DNA from: Streptomyces roseochromogenus subsp. oscitans DS 12.976
GTDB lineage: Bacteria > Actinomycetota > Actinomycetes > Streptomycetales > Streptomycetaceae
Length of the DNA stretch: 64,000 nt
NCBI RefSeq assembly: GCF_000497445.1
Contig: NZ_CM002285.1
Span: 3,873,479-3,937,478, forward strand
Reading direction: 5' to 3'
How positions within the stretch are numbered: position 1 is the stretch's first letter; each line of letters opens with the position of its first letter. The notes beneath the pieces were generated by a model. The model saw only the letters and a program-made list of their open reading frames with translations, was not told where the DNA came from and did not search any database. Made by a program: the position numbers and the translations under genes. Shown here piece by piece: positions 25,391 to 35,570 of the stretch.

Positions 25391-28300
25391 GTGCGCCTGA
25401 GTCTGACCGTCGTCGACCCGCTCGTCGGTGCCGGCGCCGACGTGGTGCTCGACGCCGATCCGGAGTCGACAGTGGGCGACATCACCCGGGAACTGGCGCG
25501 GCAGGTCGGAGCCGGCCATGGCGCGGAGATCATCCCCATCGGCGGGCACCGGCAGGCCGGCGGTGCCCCCCATGCGTTCGTCGACGGCTATCCCCTCGAC
25601 CCGAGCGCGACCGTCGGCGGATCGCCGCTGCGGGACGGAGCCGTCGTCAGCCTGCACGACCCGGCCGGGTGTGTGTTCGGCGAGCCCACCGGTGTGGTGG
25701 AGTTCCGGGTCGTCGGCGGGCCCGCGGCCGGTGCGGTGCACCGACTCGGCGTGGGGCGGTACGCCATCGGCGGCGGGTCAGGCGCCCAGCTCCGCGTCGA
25801 CGACGGCGAACTGGCGGAGCGCGCCGCGACCTTGTCCATAGCCATCGACGGCACCTGCAAGGTCGTCGTTCACGACACCGGCACGGAGCAGAGCAGCAAG
25901 GACGAGAGGGACAAGGACGGAAAGGACGCCGACGACCGCCGCGGCCCCCGGCTCGACGGCGAGCCCCTCGACGGCGACACCTGGCCTCTCGGTGCCCAAC
26001 TGTCCCTCGGCAACAGCCTCTTCGAGATCGTCGCCTACTCCCCGCCGGACGCGGCCCTGAAGTGGTCGGACGACGGCGTCGGTCTCGACTACAACCGGCC
26101 CCCGCGGCTGCGCCCGCCCGAGCGCAAGACCCACTTCCGGCTGCCCACACCGCCCGGTGACTACGAGGCCCGGCCGCTGCCTTGGCTGATGGCGCTGCTT
26201 CCGCTGGTGGGCGCCGTCGTCTCCACCATGGTGTTCGGGCGCTGGTACTACCTGATCATGGCCGTGATGAGCCCGCTCATGCTCTTCGGCAACCACTTCG
26301 TGGACAAGAAGCACGGGCGCAAGTCCCATGCCAAGCAGCTCAAGGAGTACAAGGAGCACAAGGAACGGATCGAGCAGGACGCCCAGGACGCACTGCGCAC
26401 CGAGCGCCTCGACCGTCGCGCCGCCATCCCCGATCCGGCCGCCGTGCTCGCCTTCGGCACCGGTCCCCGTACGCGCCTGTGGGAGCGGCGTCGCACCGAC
26501 GCCGACCACCTGCTGGTGCGGGTCGGCACCGGCCGGGTCCGCTCCGACGTCGTGCTCGACGACCCCGAGCAGGACGAGCACCGGCGCGAGGTCGTCTGGC
26601 ACATCGAGGACGCGCCGGTCGCGCTGCCGCTGAAGGATCTCGGGGTCATCGGTATCGCCGGACCGGGCGACTCAGTGCAGGCGCTGGGACGGTGGGCGGT
26701 CGCCCAGACCGCGGTGCTGCACAGCCCGATGGACGTGCAGTTCTACGTCCTCACGGACAACGACGCCCACACCCGCTGGGACTGGGTGCGCTGGCTGCCG
26801 CACGCCCACCCCTCCGGTGGGCAGGACGTCAACGTGCTCATCGGCACCGACTCCGAGACCGTCGGCGCCCGTGTCGGCGAGCTGACCCAGCTGCTGGACG
26901 CCCGGCAGAAGGCCCTGAAGGAATCCGGCAAGCGCGGTGACGGGCCGGCGTTCGCCGAGCCCGACGTCGTCGTCGTATGGGACGGATCGCGACGGCTGCG
27001 CTCGATGCCCGGTGTCGTACGGCTACTGCGCGAAGGTCCGGCCGTCGCCATCTACGCGATCTGCCTGGACGAGGAGGAGCGGTTCCTGCCCGGGGAGTGC
27101 CAGGGTGTCGTCGTCGTCGAGCCGCGGCGCACCGACGATCCCGCCGCCCCGGCCGTGGCCGCCGCGGCGCAGCCCCCGGCCGGTGGCTTCCCCTCCTTCC
27201 ACGCCTGGCACCAGACGGCCCAGCAAGCACACGAGGCCACCGAACAGGACTTCCCGCTGCGGCTGCGGGTCCAGCAGAGCGGTGCCCGCGGCATGACCGA
27301 CGTACGGCCGGACTTCGTCTCCTCGGCCTGGTGCGTCCGGCTGTCCCGCTCGCTGTCCCCGTTGCGCGACATCAGCGGCGAGACCGAGGACTCCGCGCTG
27401 CCCTCCGCCAGCCGCCTGCTCGACGTGCTGCAGCTGGAGCCGCCGAGCGCCGACGCGGTCGCAGCACGCTGGCGCACGGGCGGGCAGTCCACGATGGCCG
27501 TCATCGGCGAGTCGTACGACGGCCCGTTCGGCATCGACATCCGGCGCGACGGCCCGCACGGTCTCATCGCCGGTACGACCGGTTCCGGTAAGTCGGAGCT
27601 GCTGCAGACCATCGTGGCCGCCCTCGCCGTGGCCAACACCCCCGAGAACATGACATTCGTCCTCGTCGACTACAAGGGTGGCTCGGCGTTCAAGGACTGC
27701 GTGAAGCTGCCGCACACCGTCGGCATGGTCACCGACCTCGACGCCCATCTCGTCGAGCGGGCTCTGGAATCGCTGGGCGCCGAGCTGAAGCGGCGCGAGC
27801 ACATCCTGGCCGCGGTCGAGATCAAGGACATCGAGGACTACCAGGACTTCGTGCGGCGCAATCCGTCCCATCCGCCCCTGCCCCGGCTCCTCATCGTCAT
27901 CGACGAGTTCGCGTCCATGGTCCGCGACCTGCCGGACTTCGTCACGGGTCTGGTCAACATCGCACAGCGTGGCCGGTCCCTCGGTATTCACCTGCTGCTG
28001 GCCACGCAGCGGCCCAGTGGTGTCGTCTCGCCCGAGATCCGTGCCAACACGAACCTGCGTATCGCGCTGCGCGTGACCGACGCCGGTGAGTCGACGGACG
28101 TCATCGACGCGCCCGACGCCGGCCACATCAGCAAGAGCACCCCCGGACGCGCCTACGTCCGGCTCGGCCACGCCTCCCTCATCCCGTTCCAGTCGGGCCG
28201 GGTCGGTGGCCGCCGCCCGGGCGCCGCCGACCCGCAGGCCCTCGCACCGTGGGCCGAGCAGCTCGCCTGGCAGGACCTGGGGCGGGCGGCGCTGCAGAAG

Positions 28301-29995
28301 CCGAAGTCCGAGGCGCGCGAGGACGACGAGATCACCGACCTCAAGGTACTGGTGGACGCCGTACTGGACGCCAACCGGACGCTGGCCATCCCGGCCCAGC
28401 ACTCCCCGTGGCTGCCCGCCCTGGAGGAGACTCTGCTGCTGGACGACATCCCGTCGGTGCGCGGCGCGGGCGCTCTGCCGGCCGCGCCGTTCGGTGTGGC
28501 GGATCTGCCGTCCGACCAGGCCCGCCGCCCGGTGGCCGTCGACTTCGCCGGCTTCGGGCACCTGCTCGTCGCCGGCGCCCCGCGCAGCGGCCGCTCCCAG
28601 GTCCTGCGCACCATCGCCGGTTCACTGGCACGCACCCTGTCGTGCGCCGACGTCCATCTGTACGGCATCGACTGCGGCAACGGCGCCCTCAACGCGCTGA
28701 CCCGGCTGCCGCACTGCGGCGCGGTCGTCGGCCGCAACCAAGTGGAACGCATCGTCCGCCTCTTCACCCGCCTGTCCGGCGAACTGACCCGCCGTCAGGA
28801 TCTGTTCGCGGAGCAGGGCTACGCCGACATCGGCGAGCAGCGGGGCGCCGTGCCGGAGGGCGAGCGGCTACCGCACATCGTGGTGCTCCTCGACCGCTGG
28901 GAGGGCTGGCTGCCCACCCTCGGCGAGTACAACCACGGCGACCTCACTGACCAGTTGATGGCGATGATGCGCGAGGGCGCGAGCGTCGGCATCCACATCG
29001 TGATCACCGGTGACCGGCAGCTGCTGTCGGGCCGGATCGCCTCGCTGACCGAGGACAAGTACGGTCTGCGCCTCGCGGACCGCGGTGACTTCTCGATGCT
29101 GGACATCAACGCGCGCAAGGTCCCGGAGGAGATCGCGCCCGGCCGCGCGTTCCGGGCCGAGACGGCCACGGAGACCCAGTTCGCGCTGCTCTCCGAGGAC
29201 ACCACCGGTCAGGGCCAGGCGGCCGCGCTGGTCGCGATCGGTGACGCGGCGGCCGCGCGGGACGCCGGGGTGCCGCGCTCGCTGCGCCCCTTCCGGGTCG
29301 ACGTGCTGCCCAGCCGGATCTCCTTCGCGGACGCCTGGGCGATGCGCGAGCCGACGACGAGCGCCTCCCCGCTGTGGTCGCTGGTGGGCGTCGGCGGCGA
29401 CGAACTCACCGCGTTCGGCCCCGACCTCGCCCAGGGCGTTCCGGCATTCGTGATCGGCGGCCCGGCCAAGTCCGGGCGCAGCACGGTCCTGTTGTCCATG
29501 GCGCGCTCCTACCTCGAACAGGGCATACGCCTGGTCCTCGCGGCACCGCGCCCCTCCCCGCTGCGCGAACTCGCGGGCCAGGAGGGCGTGCTGCAGGTCT
29601 TCACGGGCCGTGACATCGACGAGGACGAGCTGGAGGAAACCATCGGGTCGGCCTCTCCCGAGCAGCCCATCGTCGTCCTGGTCGACGACGCGGAGGTGCT
29701 GGACGACTGCGACGCCGAGGACGTCTTCAAGCGCATCGTCGAACGGGGCGTTGAGCAGGGCCTGGCCGTCGTCATCGCCGGTGACGAGGAGGAGATCTGC
29801 GACGGCTTCTCCGGCTGGCAGGTCGACATGAAGAAGGCCCGGCGCGGCATCCTGCTGTCGCCCCAGGACACCTCCGCCGGCGAGCTGATCGGCATCCGTA
29901 CGACACGGAGCATGGTCGGCGGCCCCATCACGCCAGGGAGGGGCATGCTGCACCTGGGCACCGGGACGCACTTGACGGTCACGACACCGATGTGA
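25391..29995 (+). CDS. EccC-like FtsK/SpoIIIE ATPase of a type VII-type system
   Basis: A 1534-residue protein. GTG start with a GAGGAGGA ribosome site. The N-terminal 230 residues hold a ubiquitin-like start (MRLSLTVVDPLVGAGADVVL) and an FHA-like domain (GVGRYAIGGGSGAQLRVDD). Two membrane helices lie at about 262-300. Three FtsK-type ATPase modules follow: Walker A GTTGSGKS at 728-735, GAPRSGRS at 1062-1069 and GPAKSGRS at 1357-1364. Only the first has the normal catalytic Lys; the other two carry Arg, as in EccC-type proteins where later modules bind substrate. DYKGGSAFKD and DEFASMVRDLPDF mark module one. It would drive export of WXG100-type substrates at the membrane. No EccB, EccD or mycosin gene is in the window. 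Confidence 0.92.
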   Translation: MRLSLTVVDPLVGAGADVVLDADPESTVGDITRELARQVGAGHGAEIIPIGGHRQAGGAPHAFVDGYPLDPSATVGGSPLRDGAVVSLHDPAGCVFGEPTGVVEFRVVGGPAAGAVHRLGVGRYAIGGGSGAQLRVDDGELAERAATLSIAIDGTCKVVVHDTGTEQSSKDERDKDGKDADDRRGPRLDGEPLDGDTWPLGAQLSLGNSLFEIVAYSPPDAALKWSDDGVGLDYNRPPRLRPPERKTHFRLPTPPGDYEARPLPWLMALLPLVGAVVSTMVFGRWYYLIMAVMSPLMLFGNHFVDKKHGRKSHAKQLKEYKEHKERIEQDAQDALRTERLDRRAAIPDPAAVLAFGTGPRTRLWERRRTDADHLLVRVGTGRVRSDVVLDDPEQDEHRREVVWHIEDAPVALPLKDLGVIGIAGPGDSVQALGRWAVAQTAVLHSPMDVQFYVLTDNDAHTRWDWVRWLPHAHPSGGQDVNVLIGTDSETVGARVGELTQLLDARQKALKESGKRGDGPAFAEPDVVVVWDGSRRLRSMPGVVRLLREGPAVAIYAICLDEEERFLPGECQGVVVVEPRRTDDPAAPAVAAAAQPPAGGFPSFHAWHQTAQQAHEATEQDFPLRLRVQQSGARGMTDVRPDFVSSAWCVRLSRSLSPLRDISGETEDSALPSASRLLDVLQLEPPSADAVAARWRTGGQSTMAVIGESYDGPFGIDIRRDGPHGLIAGTTGSGKSELLQTIVAALAVANTPENMTFVLVDYKGGSAFKDCVKLPHTVGMVTDLDAHLVERALESLGAELKRREHILAAVEIKDIEDYQDFVRRNPSHPPLPRLLIVIDEFASMVRDLPDFVTGLVNIAQRGRSLGIHLLLATQRPSGVVSPEIRANTNLRIALRVTDAGESTDVIDAPDAGHISKSTPGRAYVRLGHASLIPFQSGRVGGRRPGAADPQALAPWAEQLAWQDLGRAALQKPKSEAREDDEITDLKVLVDAVLDANRTLAIPAQHSPWLPALEETLLLDDIPSVRGAGALPAAPFGVADLPSDQARRPVAVDFAGFGHLLVAGAPRSGRSQVLRTIAGSLARTLSCADVHLYGIDCGNGALNALTRLPHCGAVVGRNQVERIVRLFTRLSGELTRRQDLFAEQGYADIGEQRGAVPEGERLPHIVVLLDRWEGWLPTLGEYNHGDLTDQLMAMMREGASVGIHIVITGDRQLLSGRIASLTEDKYGLRLADRGDFSMLDINARKVPEEIAPGRAFRAETATETQFALLSEDTTGQGQAAALVAIGDAAAARDAGVPRSLRPFRVDVLPSRISFADAWAMREPTTSASPLWSLVGVGGDELTAFGPDLAQGVPAFVIGGPAKSGRSTVLLSMARSYLEQGIRLVLAAPRPSPLRELAGQEGVLQVFTGRDIDEDELEETIGSASPEQPIVVLVDDAEVLDDCDAEDVFKRIVERGVEQGLAVVIAGDEEEICDGFSGWQVDMKKARRGILLSPQDTSAGELIGIRTTRSMVGGPITPGRGMLHLGTGTHLTVTTPM

Positions 29996-30048
29996 CGGAG
30001 GTCAGAGCGATGGGGAGCCGGTCAGCGACAGTTGCGGGTGTCGGCCCC

Positions 30049-31761
30049 TCAGCCCACCTTCGACATCCGCGACACCGGATTCCCTTCCGCCGAGCTGTCC
30101 GACGTGTACTTCAGGTCGTCGCCGACCGGTGTCAGTTCGATCTGGTGCGCGGCCGGATCGCAGCCCCCGTGGTTGCCCTTGGCGCCGGTCGAGGTGGCGA
30201 TGAGCTTTGTCGGCGTCATCTGCTTCAGGGTGAGGATGTCGGTGCACACCCCGCCGAGCTGGTCGGTCTGGGTCAGGCGGCCCAACTCCGCGCCGACGGC
30301 CGCCTGATGGACGGTGAGCCGGAAAGTGCCGATGGGCAGGTTGCCGTCGAGGGCGGTGGCCTGGCCCTGCCAGGTGCCCAGGTAGCGGGCCGGGATCGGG
30401 CCCGGTGAGGGGCTGTTGTCGGGGGCGCCCGTGCCGCCCGTGGCCGCGCTGGATGCCGCCGTCGGTGCCTGGGAGTGGGAGGGAGTGTTGCCCGCGCCAC
30501 CCTCGTTACCGTCCCCTTGGGACCAGGGGTGCAGGAGTGCGCCGAGGCCCAGGCCCCCCGCGGCCAGCGCTCCGGCGACCGCCAGTACCACCGTGCAGCT
30601 CAGCCGGCGGCCGCGGGCGCCCTCCACCGGTGTGGCGGCCGCCGCCATGCTGACGGAGACCCGGCCGGGTGGGGGTGCGTCACGCTGCGCGGGTACGACA
30701 GTGGGGTCTCCAAAGGGTTTCCCGGGGGGTGGCGTCGGCGGTTCCGCGGGGTTCATCGCGGGCGGAGGCCCGAAGGCACCGGCTCCAGTGGCGGACGCGG
30801 CCGGGGCCGGGGGCTCTGTTTCCGCTGAGGTGTCGAAGGGCACCGGGCCCGAGTGGGACGTCTCCCCCGTGTCCAGGTTCAGGACGTGTACCGCGCTGCG
30901 GCTGACCTGTTCCACCAGGGGCCCCGGCAGCCAACCGCCGGTGATCAGGCGGGCCGCGCCTTCGGGGGCCAGGCGGTGGGCCAGTTCGGCTGGGGTCGGC
31001 CGGGCGGACGGGTCCTTGGCCAGGCAGGCCGCCGCGATGTCGCGCAACTCGCCTGCGAGGGAGCCCAGTTCGGGGGCCTCGTGGACCACCTGGTAGAGCA
31101 GCGCGGCCGAGGAGTCGCCGCGGAAGGGGGGTTCGCCGGTGGCCGCGTAGGTGAGGACCGCGCCGAGGGAGAAGACGTCGGCGGCGCCTGTGGCTCCCTT
31201 GCCGAGGATCTGTTCGGGGGACATGTAGCCCGGTGAGCCGATCGACACGCCCGTTGACGTCAGGGACGCCGTGCCGTCCGTGGCGCGGGCGATGCCGAAG
31301 TCGATCAGCAACGGCCCGTCCAGGGTCAGCAGGACGTTTGACGGCTTCACGTCCCGGTGGACCAGGCCCAGTTCGTGTACGGCCGTCAGCGCCTCGGCGA
31401 GGCCCGCGCCCAGGGCTCGTACGGTGTGCGCGGGCAGCGGGCCGGTGTCGGTCACGGCGGCCGCCAGGGAGGGGCCGGCTGCGTAGGCCGTAGCGACCCA
31501 GGGCACCGGGGCGTCCGGGTCCGCGTCCAGGACCGGCGCGGTCCAGGCGCCGCCGACCCGGCGGGCGGCCGCCACCTCGCGGCGGAAGCGGGCGCGGAAC
31601 TCCTCGTCCAGGGCGAAGTGCGGGTGCACGATCTTCACGGCGACCGTACGGCCGCCCGCGCTGCGGCCGAGGTAGACCCGGCCCATGCCGCCGGAGCCGA
31701 GCCGGCCGAGCAGCCGGTAGGGCCCCACAGTGGCCGGCTCGTCCACGTCCAGCGGCCGCAT
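30049..31761 (-). CDS. Membrane Ser/Thr protein kinase (PknB-type)
   Basis: A 570-residue Hanks-type kinase. Gly-loop LGSGGMGRVYLG at 21-32, catalytic Lys in VAVKIV (K43), HRDVKPSN at 135-142 and DFGIA at 154-158, SPGYMSPEQ in the activation segment. After a Pro/Ala-rich linker (about 300-390) comes one membrane helix near 392-414 (VVLAVAGALAAGGLGLGALL) and an extracellular domain of about 150 residues with YLGTWQGQATALDGNLPIG, perhaps a lipid- or ligand-binding barrel, with two Cys. It sits convergent with the EccC-like gene (53 bases between stops), and its cytosolic domain could phosphorylate FHA-binding partners. That link is inferred from the neighbour. Confidence 0.9.
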   Translation of the reverse strand: MRPLDVDEPATVGPYRLLGRLGSGGMGRVYLGRSAGGRTVAVKIVHPHFALDEEFRARFRREVAAARRVGGAWTAPVLDADPDAPVPWVATAYAAGPSLAAAVTDTGPLPAHTVRALGAGLAEALTAVHELGLVHRDVKPSNVLLTLDGPLLIDFGIARATDGTASLTSTGVSIGSPGYMSPEQILGKGATGAADVFSLGAVLTYAATGEPPFRGDSSAALLYQVVHEAPELGSLAGELRDIAAACLAKDPSARPTPAELAHRLAPEGAARLITGGWLPGPLVEQVSRSAVHVLNLDTGETSHSGPVPFDTSAETEPPAPAASATGAGAFGPPPAMNPAEPPTPPPGKPFGDPTVVPAQRDAPPPGRVSVSMAAAATPVEGARGRRLSCTVVLAVAGALAAGGLGLGALLHPWSQGDGNEGGAGNTPSHSQAPTAASSAATGGTGAPDNSPSPGPIPARYLGTWQGQATALDGNLPIGTFRLTVHQAAVGAELGRLTQTDQLGGVCTDILTLKQMTPTKLIATSTGAKGNHGGCDPAAHQIELTPVGDDLKYTSDSSAEGNPVSRMSKVG

Positions 31762-31894
31762 GGCGCGCTCCCCTCCAACGCCTAAGACTCCGGCACCTGT
31801 GACTGCGACTGCAACGCCTGCGGTCTCGGCGCCCGTCGAGTGGTCCCGAGGTCTCTACCCGACTTATGCCTGGCAGAAGCCTAGTGACGTGGGC

Positions 31895-32752
<858 letters not shown>

Positions 32753-32845
32753 CTAGACCCCGTGCGGTACGGTGCCGGGACCGCCCCCGCCGTCAAATGG
32801 ACCAACGGCCGTTCAAACATCCGGGTGAAGTGATCTTGGCCTCTA

Positions 32846-32873
32846 TTGCTTTCGGCTGCCCGCGTGCTAGGCT
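32846..32873 (+). promoter_or_regulatory. HrdB-type promoter of the cold-shock gene
   Basis: TTGCTT (32846-32851) and TAGGCT (32868-32873) are spaced by 16 bases. Transcription would start around 32880, leaving a 5' leader of about 150 bases before the ATG, which fits the long leaders of cold-shock genes. Confidence 0.55.
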
Positions 32874-33029
32874 CGCCGCAAGTTGCAGTTTGGTTTCCCT
32901 TGCAGTACAGAGCCTGCGGAGCATGTGACCGCGGGCTCTCGTCGTTTTCAGACGAATGCAGTTGTGCAGCACCGTTTCGCACTTGCAGGTTCTGGAGCAG
33001 GGCAACCCTTTTGAGCCCAAGGAGGGCTT

Positions 33030-33233
33030 ATGGCTACCGGAACCGTGAAGTGGTTCAACGCCGAAAAGGGCTTTGGCTTCATCGCCCAGGAGGGCGGCGG
33101 CCCCGACGTCTTCGTTCACTACTCCGCGATCAACGCGAACGGCTTCCGCTCGCTCGAAGAGAACCAGCAGGTCACCTTCGACGTGACGCAGGGCCCGAAG
33201 GGTCCGCAGGCGGAGAACGTCACCCCCGCCTGA
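33030..33233 (+). CDS. Cold-shock domain protein
   Basis: A 67-residue CspA-family protein. RNP1 motif KGFGFI and RNP2 DVFVHYSAI are intact, along with [10 protein letters not shown] at the start. It binds single-stranded nucleic acid and acts as an RNA chaperone. The ribosome site AAGGAGG is strong. It has a promoter at 32846 and a terminator at 33270, so it is a single-gene unit. Confidence 0.95.
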   Translation: MATGTVKWFNAEKGFGFIAQEGGGPDVFVHYSAINANGFRSLEENQQVTFDVTQGPKGPQAENVTPA

Positions 33234-33269
33234 TCACTGCCTGATCGCAGAACCTGAGTGCAGTACCCA

Positions 33270-33303
33270 AGGAGCCCCGCGCCGTTCCGGCGACGGGGCT
33301 CCT
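33270..33303 (+). terminator. Terminator hairpin after the cold-shock gene
   Basis: AGGAGCCCCG (33270-33279) pairs with CGGGGCTCCT (33294-33303), with a GC-rich loop that can extend the stem, followed by a pyrimidine run. It could also serve the convergent gene ending at 33362. Confidence 0.8.
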
Positions 33304-33361
33304 GCCTTTCCCTTTCCGTCGCGGCTCCCCGTGTGAATTCCCGGCGAATTCTCCGCGATCT

Positions 33362-33934
33362 CTACGTGTGCTGCATGACGAGGACGAAGGTCGTGTCCGG
33401 GGCCAGTGCCTCGTACGAGTGAGCGACGTCCCCCCGATAGGTCATGTAATCACCGGGGCCGAGTTCGGCCTCTTCCCCGGCCGGTCCCGCCTTCACCCGG
33501 CCCGTGGCGACGATCAGGTGCTCCACCGTGCCCGGGTTGTGCGGTTCCGCCGCGCGCACCGAGTCCGGTTCGGCGCGGATCTGGTAGATGTCCCGCCGGG
33601 CCCCGGGAGGGCTCGCCGACAGCAGGGTGCCGACGTAGCTGGCCTGCTCGGAGGCGACCCCCGGGCCCTGGCCGGCGCGGATCACCCGGACGCTGGGGGT
33701 GGGCGGCTCCACCAGCGCGCTGAACGGGACCCCCAGCGCGACGCCCAGCGCCCAGATCGTCTCCACGCTCGGGTTGCCGCTCGCCGCCTCCAGCTGGGAC
33801 AGCGTGGACTTCGCGATTCCCGCGCGCTTCGCCAGCTCCGACAGGGACAGGCCGGCGCGGGTGCGTTCCCGTTTGAGGGACGCGGCGATCCACTCCATCG
33901 GGAGCTTGCCGGGTGCCGTGGATCTGTCACTCAT
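33362..33934 (-). CDS. XRE-family regulator with C-terminal cupin
   Basis: A 190-residue protein. A helix-turn-helix covers about residues 20-70 (RAGLSLSELAKRAGIAKSTLSQLEAASGNPSV). A cupin barrel follows (EPHNPGTVEHLIVATGRVKA ... LGPGDYMTYRGDVAHSY), with His residues in the metal-binding positions (HNPGTVEH and AHSYEA). Such proteins commonly repress a neighbouring transporter and sense a small metabolite in the cupin. It diverges from azlCD; two matched inverted repeats lie between. Likely autoregulator and regulator of azlC. Confidence 0.88.
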   Translation of the reverse strand: MSDRSTAPGKLPMEWIAASLKRERTRAGLSLSELAKRAGIAKSTLSQLEAASGNPSVETIWALGVALGVPFSALVEPPTPSVRVIRAGQGPGVASEQASYVGTLLSASPPGARRDIYQIRAEPDSVRAAEPHNPGTVEHLIVATGRVKAGPAGEEAELGPGDYMTYRGDVAHSYEALAPDTTFVLVMQHT

Positions 33935-33963
33935 GTCGTCCTCGTTCGCTCCACCGGTACGTT

Positions 33964-34028
33964 CGTTCGCCTTGACGAACGGACCTCTTCATGTCCAGTC
34001 TAGAAAACATGTGTTCGCTGCAACGAAC
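33964..34028. promoter_or_regulatory. Pair of matching inverted repeats, likely regulator operators
   Basis: CGTTCG-N6-CGAACG at 33964-33981 and GTTCG-N6-CGAAC at 34013-34028 share the same half-sites and the same 6-base spacer. They lie 49 bases apart between the XRE-cupin regulator and azlC. The second overlaps the possible azlC start at 34009, so binding could block azlC expression. Confidence 0.6.
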
Positions 34029-34707
34029 CATCACCTCGCCCGGTGATGCCTCGCTCGTCCGTGACAGCTCGCTGGTCTGGCTGGCCAGTGGCATCGTGGG
34101 GGTCTCCTTCGGTGCCGTGTCCGTCGCCGGTGGGCTGCCGGTGTGGGTGCCGGTGCTGATGTCGCTGGTGGTGTATGCCGGATCGGCCCAGTTCAGCGCG
34201 GTCGGTGTGCTGATCGCCGGGGGCGGGCCGGCCGCCGCGGCGACGACGGGGCTGCTGCTGAACACCCGGACGGCGGCCTTCAGTCTGGCCGTGGCGGAGA
34301 TCCTCGGACCCGGGCGTACGGCCCGCTTCCTCGGCGCGCACCTGGTCACCGACGAGACGGTCGCCTTCGCTCTCGCACAGCCCGACCCGGTACGACGGCG
34401 GAGGGCGTTCTGGATCTCCGGGCTCGGTCTGTTCGCCGTGTGGAACATCGGTGTGCTGGCCGGGGCCATGGCGGGGCGGGCGCTCGGTGACACGGCACGG
34501 TACGGGCTGGATGCGGCGTTCCCCGCGGTGCTGGTGGCTCTGGTGCTGCCGGCGGTGCGGGCGGACGCGGTGGTACGGCGGTGTGCGGTGGCCGGCGGCG
34601 CCTTGGCCCTGGCGGTGACGCCCGCGGTGCCGCCCGGGGTGCCGGTGCTGGTCGCGCTGGCGGGGCTGTTTCTGTACCGCCGACGGTCCCTGGAGGCCGG
34701 ATCGTGA
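33991..34707 (+). CDS. azlC: AzlC-family branched-chain amino-acid exporter subunit
   Basis: A 238-residue membrane protein of the AzlC (YgaZ) family, with the typical SFGAVSVAGGLPVWVPVLMSLVVYAGSAQF segment (written here in parts: SFGAVSVAGGL, MSLVVYAGSAQF), NTRTAAFSL and LVTDETVAFAL. It forms an exporter with AzlD. The start is uncertain: ATG 33991 or ATG 34009. It overlaps azlD by four bases (GTGA). Probably controlled by the divergent XRE-cupin protein. Confidence 0.9.
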   Translation: MSSLENMCSLQRTITSPGDASLVRDSSLVWLASGIVGVSFGAVSVAGGLPVWVPVLMSLVVYAGSAQFSAVGVLIAGGGPAAAATTGLLLNTRTAAFSLAVAEILGPGRTARFLGAHLVTDETVAFALAQPDPVRRRRAFWISGLGLFAVWNIGVLAGAMAGRALGDTARYGLDAAFPAVLVALVLPAVRADAVVRRCAVAGGALALAVTPAVPPGVPVLVALAGLFLYRRRSLEAGS

Positions 34708-35018
34708 ACGCCACCGTTGTCGTGATTCTGGTGCTGGCGCTGGGGACGTATGCCTTTCGGCTGGTGGGGCCGGTGCTGCGGGGGCGGGTAGAGATACCGG
34801 CCCGGGTGGAGGAGCTGGCCTCCGCCGGGGCCGTCGTGTTGCTGGTCGCGCTGCTGGCCACGGGGGCGTTGGCCGAGGGCGGGGGTTTCGCGGGGTGGGC
34901 TCGGCCGGCCGGGGTGCTGGTGGGTGTGGCGCTGGCGTGGCGGAGGGCGCCGTTCGTGGTGGTGGTCGTGGGGGCGGCTGGGACTACGGCGCTGCTGCGG
35001 CTGGCGGGGCTCGGCTGA
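34704..35018 (+). CDS. azlD: AzlD-family partner of AzlC
   Basis: A 104-residue AzlD (YgaH-like) membrane protein. GTG start overlaps the azlC stop as GTGA; a longer upstream frame lies inside azlC. It has three to four short helices (TVVVILVLALGTYAFRLVGPVL, AGAVVLLVALLATGAL, and a C-terminal VVVVVGAAGTTALLRLA). It assembles with AzlC for export of branched-chain amino acids or analogues. Confidence 0.85.
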   Translation: MNATVVVILVLALGTYAFRLVGPVLRGRVEIPARVEELASAGAVVLLVALLATGALAEGGGFAGWARPAGVLVGVALAWRRAPFVVVVVGAAGTTALLRLAGLG

Positions 35019-35329
35019 GCCTTGTACCTACGGCGTTGCAGCGGCTGCCCAAACCTTCCTCACCCCCTCTTTGTCCACCCACTCACCCACCCGACTCGTT
35101 TGATCGAGACGTCCCATCGAGACGTCCCATCGGGGGCATGTGTGGGGTGGCCGGGTGGCGGGTGGCCGGGTGCGGGTGGCCGGGTGCGGGTGGCCGGGCC
35201 GGGGGGCAACCGGACGGCTGCCGGGGCAAGCGGGGAGTACCGGACGGGCCCGGCTAGGTACCTGGGGTCGGGTCCGGATGCATGTCGAGACCATGGGCGC
35301 GGGAGTGTCGGGGGCGGCTCCGGGCGGGT

Positions 35330-35455
35330 GCCGAGGAGCGGGCCGACGAAGCCGAGAGACGGGCCAGCGAAGCCGAGGAGCGGGCCGACGAAGCCGAGGA
35401 GCGGGCCGACGAAGCCGAGAGACGGGCCAGCGAAGCCGAGAGGCCAGCCAACGGT
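35330..35455 (+). repeat. Six 21-base tandem repeats encoding possible heptads
   Basis: Units start GCCGAG and alternate GCCGAGGAGCGGGCCGACGA(A) with GCCGAGAGACGGGCCAGCGA(A); a partial seventh follows. In one frame they read AEERADE / AERRASE, an alternating-charge heptad. The frame (from 35282) lacks a convincing start site and runs into out-of-phase 25-base repeats, so coding is doubtful. Confidence 0.8.
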
Positions 35456-35470
35456 GCCGAGGAGCCGACC

Positions 35471-35570
35471 CGGGCGGGGTGCCGAAAGTCAGCCCCGGGC
35501 GGGGTGCCGAAAGTCAGCCCCGGGCGGGGTGCCGAAAGTCAGCCCCGGGCGGGGTGCCGAAAGTCGGCCC
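35471..35570 (+). repeat. Four 25-base tandem repeats
   Basis: The unit CGGGCGGGGTGCCGAAAGTC plus AGCCC occurs four times in a row, the last with one change (A to G). The 25-base period is not a multiple of three, so this block is probably not coding. Copy number may vary between strains. Confidence 0.9.

Noticed and set aside
26182..26940. Arg-rich frames overlapping the EccC-like gene (and many other overlapping frames)
   Set aside because: They are shadow frames of a strongly supported gene, as expected in very GC-rich DNA.
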